A stretch of DNA of 64,000 nt from Anaerolineae bacterium (GCA_023384415.1 JAHDWJ010000003.1:165876-229875), one strand, 5' to 3'. Counted from the stretch's first letter, positions 34,346-44,411 are shown. Numbers and translations are program-made. Notes: generated from the sequence alone by a model not told the origin.

Positions 34346-35629
34346 ATGATTACCTCATTTTGGCAGCGACTAAAAAGACCAGGGTCGTTTACACGCCAGG
34401 TTAGTTCCACTTTTTTTTTACAAACGGTCAGTGTGGCGGTTGTTTTTATCAGCGGTGTTCTGGTAGCCCGTCGGCTTGGGACAGAAGGGAAAGGAGTGAT
34501 TCAACTCGTTACCCTGACTGTTTCCATGTTTACCCTGTTTCTCAGCGGGGGTGTGGGCATTGCCAATGTCTATTTTATTGGCAAACAGCGGTTGTCCATA
34601 GCCTCGCTGACCGCCGCATCCGTTACCGTCACTCTGCTGGCTTCTCTTATTGGCCTGGTATTGATGTTGGCTCTTTTAGGCAGTGGCCTGGCCGAAAAGG
34701 TTTTACCTGGGGTGTCACCGCTCTTATTGTTGCTGGTGTTGGCGATGCTGCCGCTGGAGCTGTTTCGCTATTTTTGCCTGACGATTTTGCAAGGGTTACA
34801 AAAGTTTGTTTTGGTGAATCTACTCCCGCTTGGTTATGCCCTGGTGCTGCTGCTGGCAACGGTCTGGTTTTTATGGGTAAAGTCGCCTGGGGTAGTGGGA
34901 GCAACGTTGGCTTATCTGATCGCGGCCGCAGTGGGGTGTGCAGCGGCCGCGTTCTTCGTCTGGCGTGAGGGGGGCGTTTTTTGGCCCCGCTGGGATTATC
35001 CTACCTTACGGCTGCTCCTCTCTTATGGGATACGAGGGTACGTAGGCAATGTCCTGCAATTTTACAACTACCGGCTGGATAATTTTCTAGTCAACTATTA
35101 TGTAGGTGTCTCTGGGGTGGGCATTTACAGCGTTGCCGTGCGGTTGGCAGAGCTGTTGTGGCGTTTTCCTGATGCCGTAGGGTATGTGATTTTCCCCAAA
35201 GCGGCCGCAACAGACCATCGCACCATGAATCGTTTAACCCCTCGGGTGTTACTCATCACCCTTGCTATCACCTCTGTGGGCAGCCTCATAATGGCCGCTG
35301 TGGGTAAACCATTCATCATCTGGGTTTATACCACCGAATTTGCGGCCGCCTTCGTTCCTTTACTCTGGCTGCTGCCGGGAGTCATTATGATGGGAGCGGG
35401 CAAAGTGTTAATGAGTGAAATTGCTGGTCGTGGCCTGCCTCATTACAACTCCATTAATTCTGGCCTGGCTTTAATCTTGACCATCATTCTGGACATCTGG
35501 CTCATTCCTATTTGGGGAGTGGTGGGGGCCGCGGCCGCGTCTAGTATTGCCTACACTATTGTTTTTATCATCGCCCTGTTCATGTATTGGCGAGTAAGCC
35601 GGGAAGAGCGGGTGGGCAGTGAGCCGTAA
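34346..35629 (+). CDS. Wzx-type polysaccharide flippase
   Basis: From the ATG at 34346 it has 427 residues and about 12-14 transmembrane helices. It begins RQVSSTFFLQTVSVAVVFISGVLVARRLGTEGKG, the start pattern of the MOP/Wzx superfamily, and has YNYRLDNFLVNYYVGVSGVGIYSVAVRLAEL in the middle. It would move lipid-linked oligosaccharide across the membrane. It starts 13 bases after the wbpA-like gene, so it is probably co-transcribed. Confidence 0.85.
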   Translation: MITSFWQRLKRPGSFTRQVSSTFFLQTVSVAVVFISGVLVARRLGTEGKGVIQLVTLTVSMFTLFLSGGVGIANVYFIGKQRLSIASLTAASVTVTLLASLIGLVLMLALLGSGLAEKVLPGVSPLLLLLVLAMLPLELFRYFCLTILQGLQKFVLVNLLPLGYALVLLLATVWFLWVKSPGVVGATLAYLIAAAVGCAAAAFFVWREGGVFWPRWDYPTLRLLLSYGIRGYVGNVLQFYNYRLDNFLVNYYVGVSGVGIYSVAVRLAELLWRFPDAVGYVIFPKAAATDHRTMNRLTPRVLLITLAITSVGSLIMAAVGKPFIIWVYTTEFAAAFVPLLWLLPGVIMMGAGKVLMSEIAGRGLPHYNSINSGLALILTIILDIWLIPIWGVVGAAAASSIAYTIVFIIALFMYWRVSREERVGSEP

Positions 35630-35667
35630 ATAGTCTCCCATTTCCAATCTCCCTATCTCCAACCACC

Positions 35668-36750
35668 ATGAATCCGCCCGTAAATCCCCCCACCACGCCC
35701 CGCCCCTTAGTCATCCTGGGCATGTTTGACCTGACCCGCCTGAAGGCAGCTATGGCGGTTCGCATCCACAATCTGCATCTGGCCTTACAACCACTTACCC
35801 CTACCCTTCTCCTCTCTGGCTCACGCAAAACCCGAAGCCAGGCGGTGCGTCAATTCCTACGCCAGGGCGGGCTGTCACAAACCAGGGCTATTTATGTTGA
35901 AGCTTCGACCTCAGCCGCCAACCCTTCAGACCTGTGGTTTCTCTGGCAGGCCCACCGCGCTGGCATCCCTATTGTTATTTTTATACCTGATGGGTATCAA
36001 CTGTTTCCCGAGATTTTTCCCCGGGTAGGGTTAAAGGTTAAATTGTTGGATTGGGGTTGGCAGATTTCCTTAAGGCTCTATCAGCGCACAGCTGATTGTT
36101 TATTGTTCCCTTCACAGGGGCTGGCGGATTGTTTCCCCAACCGTCCTTTTACCGCCTTGCTCCCCCCTGGTGGGTTGGCTTCGCGGCCGCAATCCCCCAT
36201 AACCTGGCACCCGCCCACCATCAGCTACATGGGGGGCACCAGCTACCGTTATGGCAGTGATTTATTGTTAGAAGCCATGGCCCAGGTCGTTACCGTTTAT
36301 CCCGAAGCGCGCTGCCTTTTTATCAGCCATGAAAGCAGCTACCTGGATTCCCACCCCCACCGCCGGGCGCCCTGGCTTACGGTGACACAAGCGGATTTCA
36401 CCCAACTGCCGGAAATGATGGCCCAAACAAGCGTAACCGTTATCCCGCTGCGCCAAAACAGGTACAATAACCTGGCCGTACCGGTCAAATTATTTGACTA
36501 TATCTCTTTTGGTCGGCCGGTGGTGGCGACAGCCTGCCAGGAAACGGCTCATTGGATCGAGCGTCTAGGCTGCGGTTTGCTTTGTCAGGATAATGCCCAA
36601 GAATTGGCCCAGGGGATTATTCATTTATTGCAAAACCGCTCCCAGGCCGAAGCGATGGGGCAGGCCGGGTATAATGCTGTCCAGAATGAACATAGCTGGC
36701 CGCATCGTGCGGCCGCGTTGTGGCAGATCATCACCAAACTTACCCTCTGA
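35668..36750 (+). CDS. Glycosyltransferase, GT4-like
   Basis: A 360-residue GT-B-fold protein. The N-terminal half is divergent. The C-terminal half has the GT4 donor-site pattern: ISYMGGTSYRYGSDLLLEAM, TQADFTQLPEMMAQTSVTVIPL and LAVPVKLFDYISFGRPVVATACQE. Sugar donor and acceptor cannot be read from sequence. The stop is one base before the ATG of the next transferase, so the two are coupled. Confidence 0.8.
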   Translation: MNPPVNPPTTPRPLVILGMFDLTRLKAAMAVRIHNLHLALQPLTPTLLLSGSRKTRSQAVRQFLRQGGLSQTRAIYVEASTSAANPSDLWFLWQAHRAGIPIVIFIPDGYQLFPEIFPRVGLKVKLLDWGWQISLRLYQRTADCLLFPSQGLADCFPNRPFTALLPPGGLASRPQSPITWHPPTISYMGGTSYRYGSDLLLEAMAQVVTVYPEARCLFISHESSYLDSHPHRRAPWLTVTQADFTQLPEMMAQTSVTVIPLRQNRYNNLAVPVKLFDYISFGRPVVATACQETAHWIERLGCGLLCQDNAQELAQGIIHLLQNRSQAEAMGQAGYNAVQNEHSWPHRAAALWQIITKLTL

Positions 36751-36751
36751 G

Positions 36752-37726
36752 ATGCGTATCCTACACATCCACGACATCGCTAACGTTGGGGCGACCCTGA
36801 CGGCCGGCCTGCAACAAATTGGGTATCAGGCTGAATTACGCCGCCTTAATCTGGCTGCCCCACATGGCTCCACCCTGACCAAACTATTATTATCCCCACT
36901 AAGGTTGCGGGAGATGTTGCGGGTGAATCGGCAGGTAAGACGCGGCCGCTACGACATCGTTCACATCCATTTTGCTTACCTGGGTTGGCTGGGCATCATA
37001 GGCCGGTACCCCTACTTTCTCCATTGTCACGGCAGCGATATTCGCCGCGATTACCTGGATTGGCGTCGCCGCTGGTTCATTCACCAGAGCATCCTGAGAG
37101 CCAAAGCCGTCTTTTTTGCCACCCCTGACCTGGCCGATCTGCTGCTGCCCATCCGCCCCGATGCCATCTTCCTGCCCAATCCGGTCAACACGGCCCTTTT
37201 TCATCCCAACTCACCCGCCGTTGAATCCCATCCCAAAATTTTGTTGGGCAGTGCCTTTTATCCCGTTAAAGGGGTTGAAGCAGCCATGCAGGGATTACAA
37301 GAAATCGTTAAACAACACCCAGAAATTGAAATAACCGCTTTTGCCACCGGCCCACTCTATCCGCACTACCAAAACAGCCCTGGGTTCCGGTTTATCCCCC
37401 CTGTGCCCCATCCACAAATGGCCCCGTTGTACCAGGCCCATGAGATCATCATTGGGCAGTTTAAGATTGGCAGCCTGGGGATGGTGGAATTAGAAGGCAT
37501 GGCCTGTGGGCGGCCAGTTATCTGTCATTATGAGCCAACATCCTGGTACCCTGAGTCCCCCCCCATCATCCAGGCCCAGACACCAGAGGAGATCAGGGGA
37601 AAAGTTGTGCAGATGTTGACCAACCCCGTAGAGAGGGCTGCCATTGGCGACAAAGGGGCACAATGGATTGGGCAATACCATGATTTCCGCCAGGTTGCCT
37701 ATCAGTTAAGCCGTTTTTATCGGTAA
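36752..37726 (+). CDS. Glycosyltransferase, GT4-like
   Basis: From the ATG at 36752 (immediately after the previous stop) it has 324 residues. MRILHIHDIANVGATLTAGLQQIGY is the N-terminal pattern, and YDIVHIHFAYLGWLGI with YFLHCHGSDIRRDY the acceptor-side motif. The C-terminal donor site is FKIGSLGMVELEGMACGRPVI, where the E-x7-E-type motif carries GMVELEGMACG. An upstream in-frame extension overlaps the previous gene and is rejected. Confidence 0.8.
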   Translation: MRILHIHDIANVGATLTAGLQQIGYQAELRRLNLAAPHGSTLTKLLLSPLRLREMLRVNRQVRRGRYDIVHIHFAYLGWLGIIGRYPYFLHCHGSDIRRDYLDWRRRWFIHQSILRAKAVFFATPDLADLLLPIRPDAIFLPNPVNTALFHPNSPAVESHPKILLGSAFYPVKGVEAAMQGLQEIVKQHPEIEITAFATGPLYPHYQNSPGFRFIPPVPHPQMAPLYQAHEIIIGQFKIGSLGMVELEGMACGRPVICHYEPTSWYPESPPIIQAQTPEEIRGKVVQMLTNPVERAAIGDKGAQWIGQYHDFRQVAYQLSRFYR

Positions 37727-37826
37727 CTACTAACCGCAAAGCCGCCAAGAACACAAAGTTCCTCAAGAAATTGTTACTGATCTTGGCGTTTTCGCGGTGA
37801 AATTCTTGTGTGTCTTAGTAGTTACT
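37724..37826. repeat. Intergenic inverted repeat
   Basis: GTAACTACTAA at the left pairs with TTAGTAGTTAC at the right, and CGCCAAGA-type arms pair inside (AAAGCCGCCAAGAACACAAAG against TCTTGGCGTTTTCGCGG). It fills the spacer between two glycosyltransferase genes and resembles hairpin repeats found between genes in many bacteria. Confidence 0.6.
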
Positions 37827-37843
37827 TGTATCGAAAGTTATAA

Positions 37844-39073
37844 ATGCGTATCCTCTATCTCTCCCAATATTTCCCCCCAGAGGTGGGGGCCACCCAAACC
37901 CGTGCTTATGAGATGGCCCGGGGGCTGGTGCAGGCCGGCCACCAGGTCACGATGCTGACCGAACTGCCAAATCACCCCACCGGGATTGTTCAGCCGGGGT
38001 TTCGCCGCCGTTTGTGGGTGCGGCGGCCGCAAGAAGGGATAGAGGTGCTGCATGGGTGGGTGTGGGCCTCGCCACACAAACATTTTTTCAACCGGCTCGC
38101 CTTCTATTTGAGCTATATGGCCAGTGCCACCCTGATGGGGCTGCTGCTGGTTCGCGGCCGCTACGATCTCATCTACTGCACCTCCCCACCCCTCTTTGCC
38201 GGGGGGGCCGGGCTGGCCTTGCGCTTTCTGCGCCGGACCCCCCTGGTCTTCGAGGTGCGTGACTTATGGCCTGAATCGGCAGTGGAGATGGGGGAGTTGA
38301 ACAACCGTCGGGCCATTCAGCTATCCGCCTGGCTGGCCAATCAATGTTACCGCCACAGCCGCCACCTCATCGTCGTCACCGAAGGCATAAGGCAGACACT
38401 TCTCAACAAAGGGATTCCCCCAACCAAGATTACCCTCATCCCCAATGGGGCCAACACAGACCTGTTCCAAGCGCAACCGGCTGCGGCCGCGACGTTGCGT
38501 CAACAGTTACAGTTACAAGAAAACTTTGTGGTGTTATACGCTGGTATTTTGGGGTTGGCCCAGGGGTTAGAGACAGTGTTGGACGCGGCCGCGCTCCTAT
38601 CTTCCCACCCCCGTATTCAATTTCTTCTGGTTGGGGCCGGCCCCCGTGAGCAACCCCTTCGTGACTACACGCAAAATCTGGGGCTGACCAACGTCCAATT
38701 CCTGGGTCAACAGCCCCGTGAGCAGATGCCCATCTACCTCTCTCTGGCCGATCTGGCCGTTGTCCCCTTGCGTGATGTGCCTGTTTTTCATGGGGCCTTG
38801 CCCTCAAAGCTGTTTGACGCCTGGGCCTGCCAATGCCCCACCCTCACCTCCATCCGGGGTGAGGCCCAGCAGTTGGTAGAACAAGCGGGAGCCGGCCGCT
38901 TTGTCACCCCCGAAGACCCGGCCGCACTGGCTCAAGCGATATTGACCCTGTCCGAACAGCCGGAAGAGAGGCAAAAAATGGGGGAACGCGGCCGCGAATT
39001 CGTCAGCCGCTACTACTCTCGCCAGGCCCAGGCCAGCCGGCTGGTGTCGGTGTTGGAGGGAATGAGGGACTAA
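37844..39073 (+). CDS. Glycosyltransferase, WbuB-type GT4
   Basis: A 409-residue GT4 protein of the WbuB-like group: ILYLSQYFPPEVGATQTRAYEM, then YDLIYCTSPPLFAGGAGL, FEVRDLWPESAVEMGEL, LIPNGANTDLF, VVLYAGILGLAQGLETVLDA and LADLAVVPLRDVPVF. WbuB members transfer N-acetyl-L-fucosamine-like sugars, but donor use here is unknown. It is the last clear transferase before the polymerase-type gene. Confidence 0.87.
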   Translation: MRILYLSQYFPPEVGATQTRAYEMARGLVQAGHQVTMLTELPNHPTGIVQPGFRRRLWVRRPQEGIEVLHGWVWASPHKHFFNRLAFYLSYMASATLMGLLLVRGRYDLIYCTSPPLFAGGAGLALRFLRRTPLVFEVRDLWPESAVEMGELNNRRAIQLSAWLANQCYRHSRHLIVVTEGIRQTLLNKGIPPTKITLIPNGANTDLFQAQPAAAATLRQQLQLQENFVVLYAGILGLAQGLETVLDAAALLSSHPRIQFLLVGAGPREQPLRDYTQNLGLTNVQFLGQQPREQMPIYLSLADLAVVPLRDVPVFHGALPSKLFDAWACQCPTLTSIRGEAQQLVEQAGAGRFVTPEDPAALAQAILTLSEQPEERQKMGERGREFVSRYYSRQAQASRLVSVLEGMRD

Positions 39074-39221
39074 AGGCTGGAGACTGAAGACTGCTTACTC
39101 GCCCACTCGCCCACCTACAAATTCGCCCCGTTTGCTCGCCCCTGCCCGTTGCGATAACATTCACAGTCGGGTTGTTCAACCTCTGTAAAAGGTGAATACT
39201 GAATACATTTATACGGTCAAC

Positions 39222-39326
39222 GGTCATAAACTGACCTCTTGAGTGAGAATGGAGACTCGAGAGTAACCAGTCTCCATTCTCTAATCTCTAATCTCTAATC
39301 CTCAACTGAAATGTCACTTTATGACC
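39222..39326. repeat. Inverted-repeat element, copy A
   Basis: Ends GGTCATAAACTGAC (39222-39235) and GTCACTTTATGACC (39313-39326) are imperfect inverted repeats around a low-complexity GGAGACT/CTAATCT core. The element is followed by ACGATGGGTATAATCATG, containing a -10-like TATAAT. A copy with the same ends and the same flank ACGATGGGTATA lies in opposite orientation at 53460-53557. Each copy is just upstream of a gene start. Confidence 0.65.
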
Positions 39327-39369
39327 ACGATGGGTATAATCATGCCTGACGTTTTAAACGCCAAGAATC

Positions 39370-39729
39370 ATGGCTTTTGACACATCAGTATTGGAACAAG
39401 CAATTACGAAGCGAAAATCACGCCAGGAAGCAGATCGACAGGCCCTGTTGACGCGGGTGATCAGTACCCTGTATCAGCCAGCCAGGTCATATCCATTCAC
39501 CCAGGGCATCATTTTTGGTTCACTGATACAGCCAGGCCGTTTTCATGAAAACTCTGATATAGATATTGCTGTCATTGATTTGCCAGGGGAGCATTTTTTT
39601 GCTTTGGCCGCCTTCTTGGGTCAGGTATTAGAACGGGACATTGACCTGCTTGAACTAGACAAAGTGCATTTTGCTGACAAAATTCGCCGGAAGGGTTTGC
39701 TGTGGACCATGAACAGGTGTACCCCTTGA
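39370..39729 (+). CDS. MNT-type nucleotidyltransferase
   Basis: A 119-residue NTase-fold protein. The motif GSLIQPGRFHENSDIDIAVID is the GS-x9-DxD metal and nucleotide site of MNT/kanamycin-nucleotidyltransferase-like antitoxins, with IDLLEL the third acidic position. MNT proteins usually pair with a HEPN RNase. Downstream bases 39730-39836 contain HEPN- or C-terminal-like codons (VYPLDFAKIQENVQTAL) only after one base is inserted, so the partner is missing or the gene is frameshifted near 39720. Confidence 0.7.
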   Translation: MAFDTSVLEQAITKRKSRQEADRQALLTRVISTLYQPARSYPFTQGIIFGSLIQPGRFHENSDIDIAVIDLPGEHFFALAAFLGQVLERDIDLLELDKVHFADKIRRKGLLWTMNRCTP

Positions 39730-39837
39730 TTTTGCCAAAATCCAGGAAAATGTTCAGACCGCATTGGCAATCAGGCCAATGTTATCTCACGATGTACAGA
39801 CTTTTCTCCGCGCTCTTGGATCCCAGGACTCAGACGT

Positions 39838-42800
39838 ATGAATTCTAAATTAGCCCGTTGGTGCGATGGCTTGTTGGAAGCCGGTTGGCTGTCTGCCATC
39901 GTCTTGATTCCCCTCTTTTTTAACATCCACTCTGACCGGGTGTTTGAACCAGATAAATTAACCCTCTTGCGCTCTATTGCCGTGTTCATGCTGGCTGTCT
40001 GGCTGGTGAAATTTGTGGAGCAGCGAGGCTGGGAGCGGCTCAACTGGCTCAAATGGAAGGATGCCAGCTCTATCTGGCGGATGCCGTTTGTGCTGCCCGT
40101 GGCTCTCATCGCCCTGGTGTATCTCCTCTCAACGCTGTTCTCCATTACCCCCGGGGTGAGTTGGGCTGGCTCTTACCAACGGCTGCAAGGAACGTATACG
40201 ACGCTCTCCTACATCACCATTTTTGGCCTGATGATTGCTACGATTCGGGAGCGGCCGCAGCTAGACCGCATCATTACCACCCTCATCATCACCAGCATTC
40301 CCGTCTCCTTGTACGCCATGCTGCAACATTTCGCCCTCGACCCCCTGCCCTGGGGGGGTGAAACCCAGGCCCGCGTGGCTGGTCACATGGGCAACTCCAT
40401 CTTCGTTTCTGCTTACCTCATCCTGGCGATTCCCTTCACCCTCTCCCGCATCTTAGACGCCTTTACCCACATCCTCAGCGATGAAGAGCTGGATTATGCC
40501 GATGTTATCCGCTCCTCAATTTATATTTTCGCCCTGGCGATTCAATTGATTGCCATTTATTGGACCCGCTCGCGTGGCCCGACATTGGGGTTAGGGGTGA
40601 GCATGTTCGCCTTTGTCCTCATTTTGTTGGTCGCTCTGCGAAACAGCTCCCTGGATGCCGGACGATTACAACTTAAAGATGTAGCCTGGGCCGTTTTGTA
40701 TGTCCTGGTGGGTATTTTGGCCGGCTTTTTCCTGTTCCAAACTCTGGTCACTCTGAGCAGTCAACGGGTTGAATCGTTGGCCGGGGCGATGGGGTCGTTT
40801 GTCGCTTTTGTCCTGGCGATTGGCCTGAATGTGCTGGGGATTTTTATCCTCATGGCTGCCCGCAAAGGGTGGCGCTGGCTGTGGATGGCCTGGATTTTGG
40901 TGGCTGTTTTTGTGGCTGGCTGGTTAGCTCTGTTTAATGTGGCTGATGAGATCGCGGCCGCGAACCCCCCCACCTCTTTCTTGGGACGCACCAGCACCGC
41001 TCTGGCTGAATGGCAAGAACTTCCTGCCGTCGGCCGCTTTGGGCAGATGTTAGACACCGACTCCCGCACGGCCAAAGTGCGCGTCTGGATATGGCAGGGG
41101 GCCTTAGACCTCATCTCTATCCATGAGCCGCTCTCTTACCCAGATGGGACACAAGACCGGTTTAACTTTTTGCGGCCGCTGCTCGGCTACGGTCCTGAAT
41201 CCATGTATGTCGCCTACAATAAATTTTATGTTCCCGAACTGGCGACTATCGAAGCTCGCAACGCTTCCCCTGACCGTGCCCACAATGAAACGTTCGACGC
41301 CCTGGTTATCACCGGATTGGCTGGTTTCCTGGTCTGGCAGCTTCTTTACCTCAGCATCTTTTACTACGGTTTCCGCTGGTTGGGTGTCGTGCGGACCCCA
41401 TTTGAACGGAATTTGCTCCTGGGCCTCTGGTTCCTGGTGGGAACTGTCCTGACCATTATTTTTGTCCGCTGGCAGGGAATAGAGTTTTTTGGCGTGGCCT
41501 TCCCGTTTGGCAACATCGCCGGGCTGGTGCTGTACCTCATCTATTACGCCTTGTTTGCCCAGGCCAGTGAAGGGCAAGAAAAAATTTCCCCCTTCCACGT
41601 AGACCGGCTGCTGATGATCGCCCTGGTATCCGCCGTTTTAGGCCATTTTGTGGAAATCCATTTTGGTATTGCCATCGCCGCTACCCGGCTGCACTTTTTC
41701 GTCTTTGCCGCTCTCATGTTCCTGCTGGGGTATCGCCTGCACCAGATCGGCCAGGAGACGATCTTTGAGGAGACCCATACGGTGGCCGCCGAAGAGCCAG
41801 TGGCCGTGGTTGAGGAGAAAAGCGGCCGCAAAAGCAACCGTCGCCGCGTGGTCAGAACCGGTTTAAGTTCAGGGGAGGCTGGCTGGCTTACCCCCTTTGC
41901 TTTTGCTACCCTGGTATTAGCCCTCATCGTCGGCACCATGGGGTTCCAATTTATGAACTTCATCGCTGCCCCAGGGGAGCAGTTCCAATCGGTTCAAGAC
42001 ATTCCCAAGGCCGCCGAAATTTTACGCCGCGCCTTTTTTATCCACCCAGGCCGGGATTTTATTGAATCCCCTTACATCTTCCTCATCATCATCTTCTCCT
42101 GGGCCTTGGGCACAATGGTCAGCCTGAGTGAGATGATCAAACAAGGGTTGATCACCGTTCCGGTCCCGGCTCGGAAACTCCCGGCTAATCAGCAGCAAAT
42201 CGCTGCCTTCATTTACCTGGGGCTGTTTGTTTTGGCCCTTGTCTCCTTCATCGTGCGGCGGCAAGGGGGATTGATCTTAACTGCCAACCAATCGTTAGGC
42301 CAGGGGCTGCTGCTCATTGGGGCCGGTCTGACCCTTTTAGGGGGGCTGAATCTGCTGTTAAATACCCAGTCGAGTTATTTCATTGGCAAGTTGCTGGCCG
42401 TGGTTAGCTGTATCATGGCCTTTCCTCTGTTTGTCGCTGGGGCACTCCTCCCGGCATCGGCCTTACTGCTGATCGGCATCGTTCTTCTGGTACTCCTCTG
42501 GGATCAAAATCGGGGGACGTTTTTTATGCTTCTAGGGAGCATGGCCCTGGTTTCTCTGTTTTTAGGGCTGCTGGTCAGCTATTTGCAGGCGTCCCAAATC
42601 CATTTTGCGTTTTATGCCCCGACCAATGTGGCCGCGCTGACGGAAGTGCAGCGACGGGTCACAGAAGCAGAAAATTCAACTGGTTTTCTGAATCTGTTTT
42701 ATAGTTTTGTCTTTACCAGCCTGGTTTTGTTTGGCAGCGCGGCCGCCTTCCACCGGTTGAGCCGCCTGCGGGAGACGGCCACCCTGCCCGGTCTGGCGGC

Positions 42801-44334
42801 GCTAGGGGTGACGATGATCGCGGCCGCTTTCATCATCAGCATCACCAACGTCCGCGTCATCCACGCCGACATCATCTACAAACGGGCCCGCCCCTGGGAC
42901 ACTGCCGCCATACGGGAACGGGTACCCGCTTATTGGGACAACAGCATCGGCATCTACCGGCGAGCCATCGAATTGGCCCCCAATGAAGATTTTTATTACC
43001 TCTGGCTGGGTCGGGCTTACCTGGAAAAGTCAGGCTTGCTTGAAACAGCCGCTGAGCGAGATGCTTTGCTCAACACAGCCGAAAGTGAATTAAAGACAGC
43101 CCAATCCATCAACCCCCTGAATACAGATCATACAGCTAACCTGGCTCGCCTCTATGCTCGTTGGGCCGGCACCACTACCGGTCCTACTCAAGCCCAATTG
43201 GTGGCCCAATCGGAAGCGCATTATGCCCAGGCGTTGACCCTCAGCCCGCAAAATGCCGTTCTACGCAATGAGTATGGCCGCCTGGTGATGTCTTTGGGCA
43301 ATGATTGTTCTCGCGCCGTCTCCATTTTTACCGACTCTATCCGCATAGACCCGTATTACAGTGAGACACGTAACGCCCTAGTGCAGGCATATTCGTTCTG
43401 CGCCGCCAGCCTGAGCCAGGATGAAAAGGCCCAAATTCTCCAGGCCATGGAAGAGAGTATTCCCAGGGCCGGGGATGATGCAACTCTCTGGCTGCAATTG
43501 GGACAGTTGTACCAGGAAGCGGGTAATTTTGGCGAAGCGGTGAACGCTTATGAAGAAGCTCGCCGCCGGGCCACTGAGGATGTGCCCGCCTGGGCGGTTG
43601 ATTTCCGACTGGCAACCTTATATTACGACCAGGGGGATGAAGCTCAAGCTCGCACCCTGGCAGAACAAGCCCTCGCGGCCGCCCCATCTGGCTCCGGGGG
43701 GGAGATTATTACCTTCCTGGCCCAATTTGGTGGGGAGCTGCGGCCGCTTACGGAGGGCCGGCTGTTGGGTGAAGGGGAGATGCGGCCGCTGGCTATCATC
43801 ACCCCCACCGCCCGCAATGAGTATTACGACAGCTACCCCACCTTTATCATAGACCCCAACAAACGGTACGACGCCATTATCCTGACTGAGAAAGGAGAAA
43901 TCCGGCTGCGGCTGTTTGCCAATCTCTCCCCTCAGGCGGTTAACAGCTTCGTCTTTTTAGCCACTCAGGGGTTTTATGACGGCCTTACCTTCCACAATGT
44001 ATTGACCGATTATATCGCCCAGGGGGGAGACCCCACCGGCAGTGGGCAGGGTGGTCCAGGGTATACCTTCAATGATGAAATCAGCAACGGGTTGGTTTTC
44101 AGCCGGGCCGGGTTGGTAGCCATCCCCAACCAGGGACCAAACACCAATGGCAGTCAATTTTTCATTACCATGGTGCCTGCGCCGGGCTTAAACGGCCGCT
44201 ATACTATCTTTGGCGAACTGATTGAGGGAATGGGTGTGGTAAAAGCCTTAACCCCCCGCACCGCCGATGGCTTATCCCCCGATGCGCCATCAGGGGAGTT
44301 GATTTTGCGGATAGATGTGTATGAATTCCCCTAA
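39838..44334 (+). CDS. O-antigen ligase/polymerase-like protein with TPR and cyclophilin domains
   Basis: A 1498-residue fusion. Residues 1 to about 1010 contain about 20 hydrophobic segments. The Wzy_C/O-antigen ligase core lies in the first half (YLLSTLFSITPGVSWAGSYQRLQGTY, TLGLGVSMFAFVL, RPLLGYGPESMYVAYNKFYVPEL with an HNETFDALV motif). TPRs occupy about 1040-1300 (YYLWLGRAYLEKSG, LQLGQLYQEAGNFGEAVNAYEEA). Residues 1343-1498 are a cyclophilin domain (RLRLFANLSPQAVNSFVFLA, TNGSQFFITM). Its catalytic Arg (FHRV in active enzymes) is Asn here (FHNV), so isomerase activity is doubtful. It would link or polymerise the glycan made by this locus at the outer face. I know no other protein with this three-part design. 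Confidence 0.85.
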   Translation: MNSKLARWCDGLLEAGWLSAIVLIPLFFNIHSDRVFEPDKLTLLRSIAVFMLAVWLVKFVEQRGWERLNWLKWKDASSIWRMPFVLPVALIALVYLLSTLFSITPGVSWAGSYQRLQGTYTTLSYITIFGLMIATIRERPQLDRIITTLIITSIPVSLYAMLQHFALDPLPWGGETQARVAGHMGNSIFVSAYLILAIPFTLSRILDAFTHILSDEELDYADVIRSSIYIFALAIQLIAIYWTRSRGPTLGLGVSMFAFVLILLVALRNSSLDAGRLQLKDVAWAVLYVLVGILAGFFLFQTLVTLSSQRVESLAGAMGSFVAFVLAIGLNVLGIFILMAARKGWRWLWMAWILVAVFVAGWLALFNVADEIAAANPPTSFLGRTSTALAEWQELPAVGRFGQMLDTDSRTAKVRVWIWQGALDLISIHEPLSYPDGTQDRFNFLRPLLGYGPESMYVAYNKFYVPELATIEARNASPDRAHNETFDALVITGLAGFLVWQLLYLSIFYYGFRWLGVVRTPFERNLLLGLWFLVGTVLTIIFVRWQGIEFFGVAFPFGNIAGLVLYLIYYALFAQASEGQEKISPFHVDRLLMIALVSAVLGHFVEIHFGIAIAATRLHFFVFAALMFLLGYRLHQIGQETIFEETHTVAAEEPVAVVEEKSGRKSNRRRVVRTGLSSGEAGWLTPFAFATLVLALIVGTMGFQFMNFIAAPGEQFQSVQDIPKAAEILRRAFFIHPGRDFIESPYIFLIIIFSWALGTMVSLSEMIKQGLITVPVPARKLPANQQQIAAFIYLGLFVLALVSFIVRRQGGLILTANQSLGQGLLLIGAGLTLLGGLNLLLNTQSSYFIGKLLAVVSCIMAFPLFVAGALLPASALLLIGIVLLVLLWDQNRGTFFMLLGSMALVSLFLGLLVSYLQASQIHFAFYAPTNVAALTEVQRRVTEAENSTGFLNLFYSFVFTSLVLFGSAAAFHRLSRLRETATLPGLAALGVTMIAAAFIISITNVRVIHADIIYKRARPWDTAAIRERVPAYWDNSIGIYRRAIELAPNEDFYYLWLGRAYLEKSGLLETAAERDALLNTAESELKTAQSINPLNTDHTANLARLYARWAGTTTGPTQAQLVAQSEAHYAQALTLSPQNAVLRNEYGRLVMSLGNDCSRAVSIFTDSIRIDPYYSETRNALVQAYSFCAASLSQDEKAQILQAMEESIPRAGDDATLWLQLGQLYQEAGNFGEAVNAYEEARRRATEDVPAWAVDFRLATLYYDQGDEAQARTLAEQALAAAPSGSGGEIITFLAQFGGELRPLTEGRLLGEGEMRPLAIITPTARNEYYDSYPTFIIDPNKRYDAIILTEKGEIRLRLFANLSPQAVNSFVFLATQGFYDGLTFHNVLTDYIAQGGDPTGSGQGGPGYTFNDEISNGLVFSRAGLVAIPNQGPNTNGSQFFITMVPAPGLNGRYTIFGELIEGMGVVKALTPRTADGLSPDAPSGELILRIDVYEFP

Positions 44335-44411
44335 CCCGGACAGGCCAGAAAAGATTTATCCACAGATGTCACAGATGAACACAGATGTAACTGTAAAGTT
44401 GATCAGTCACC

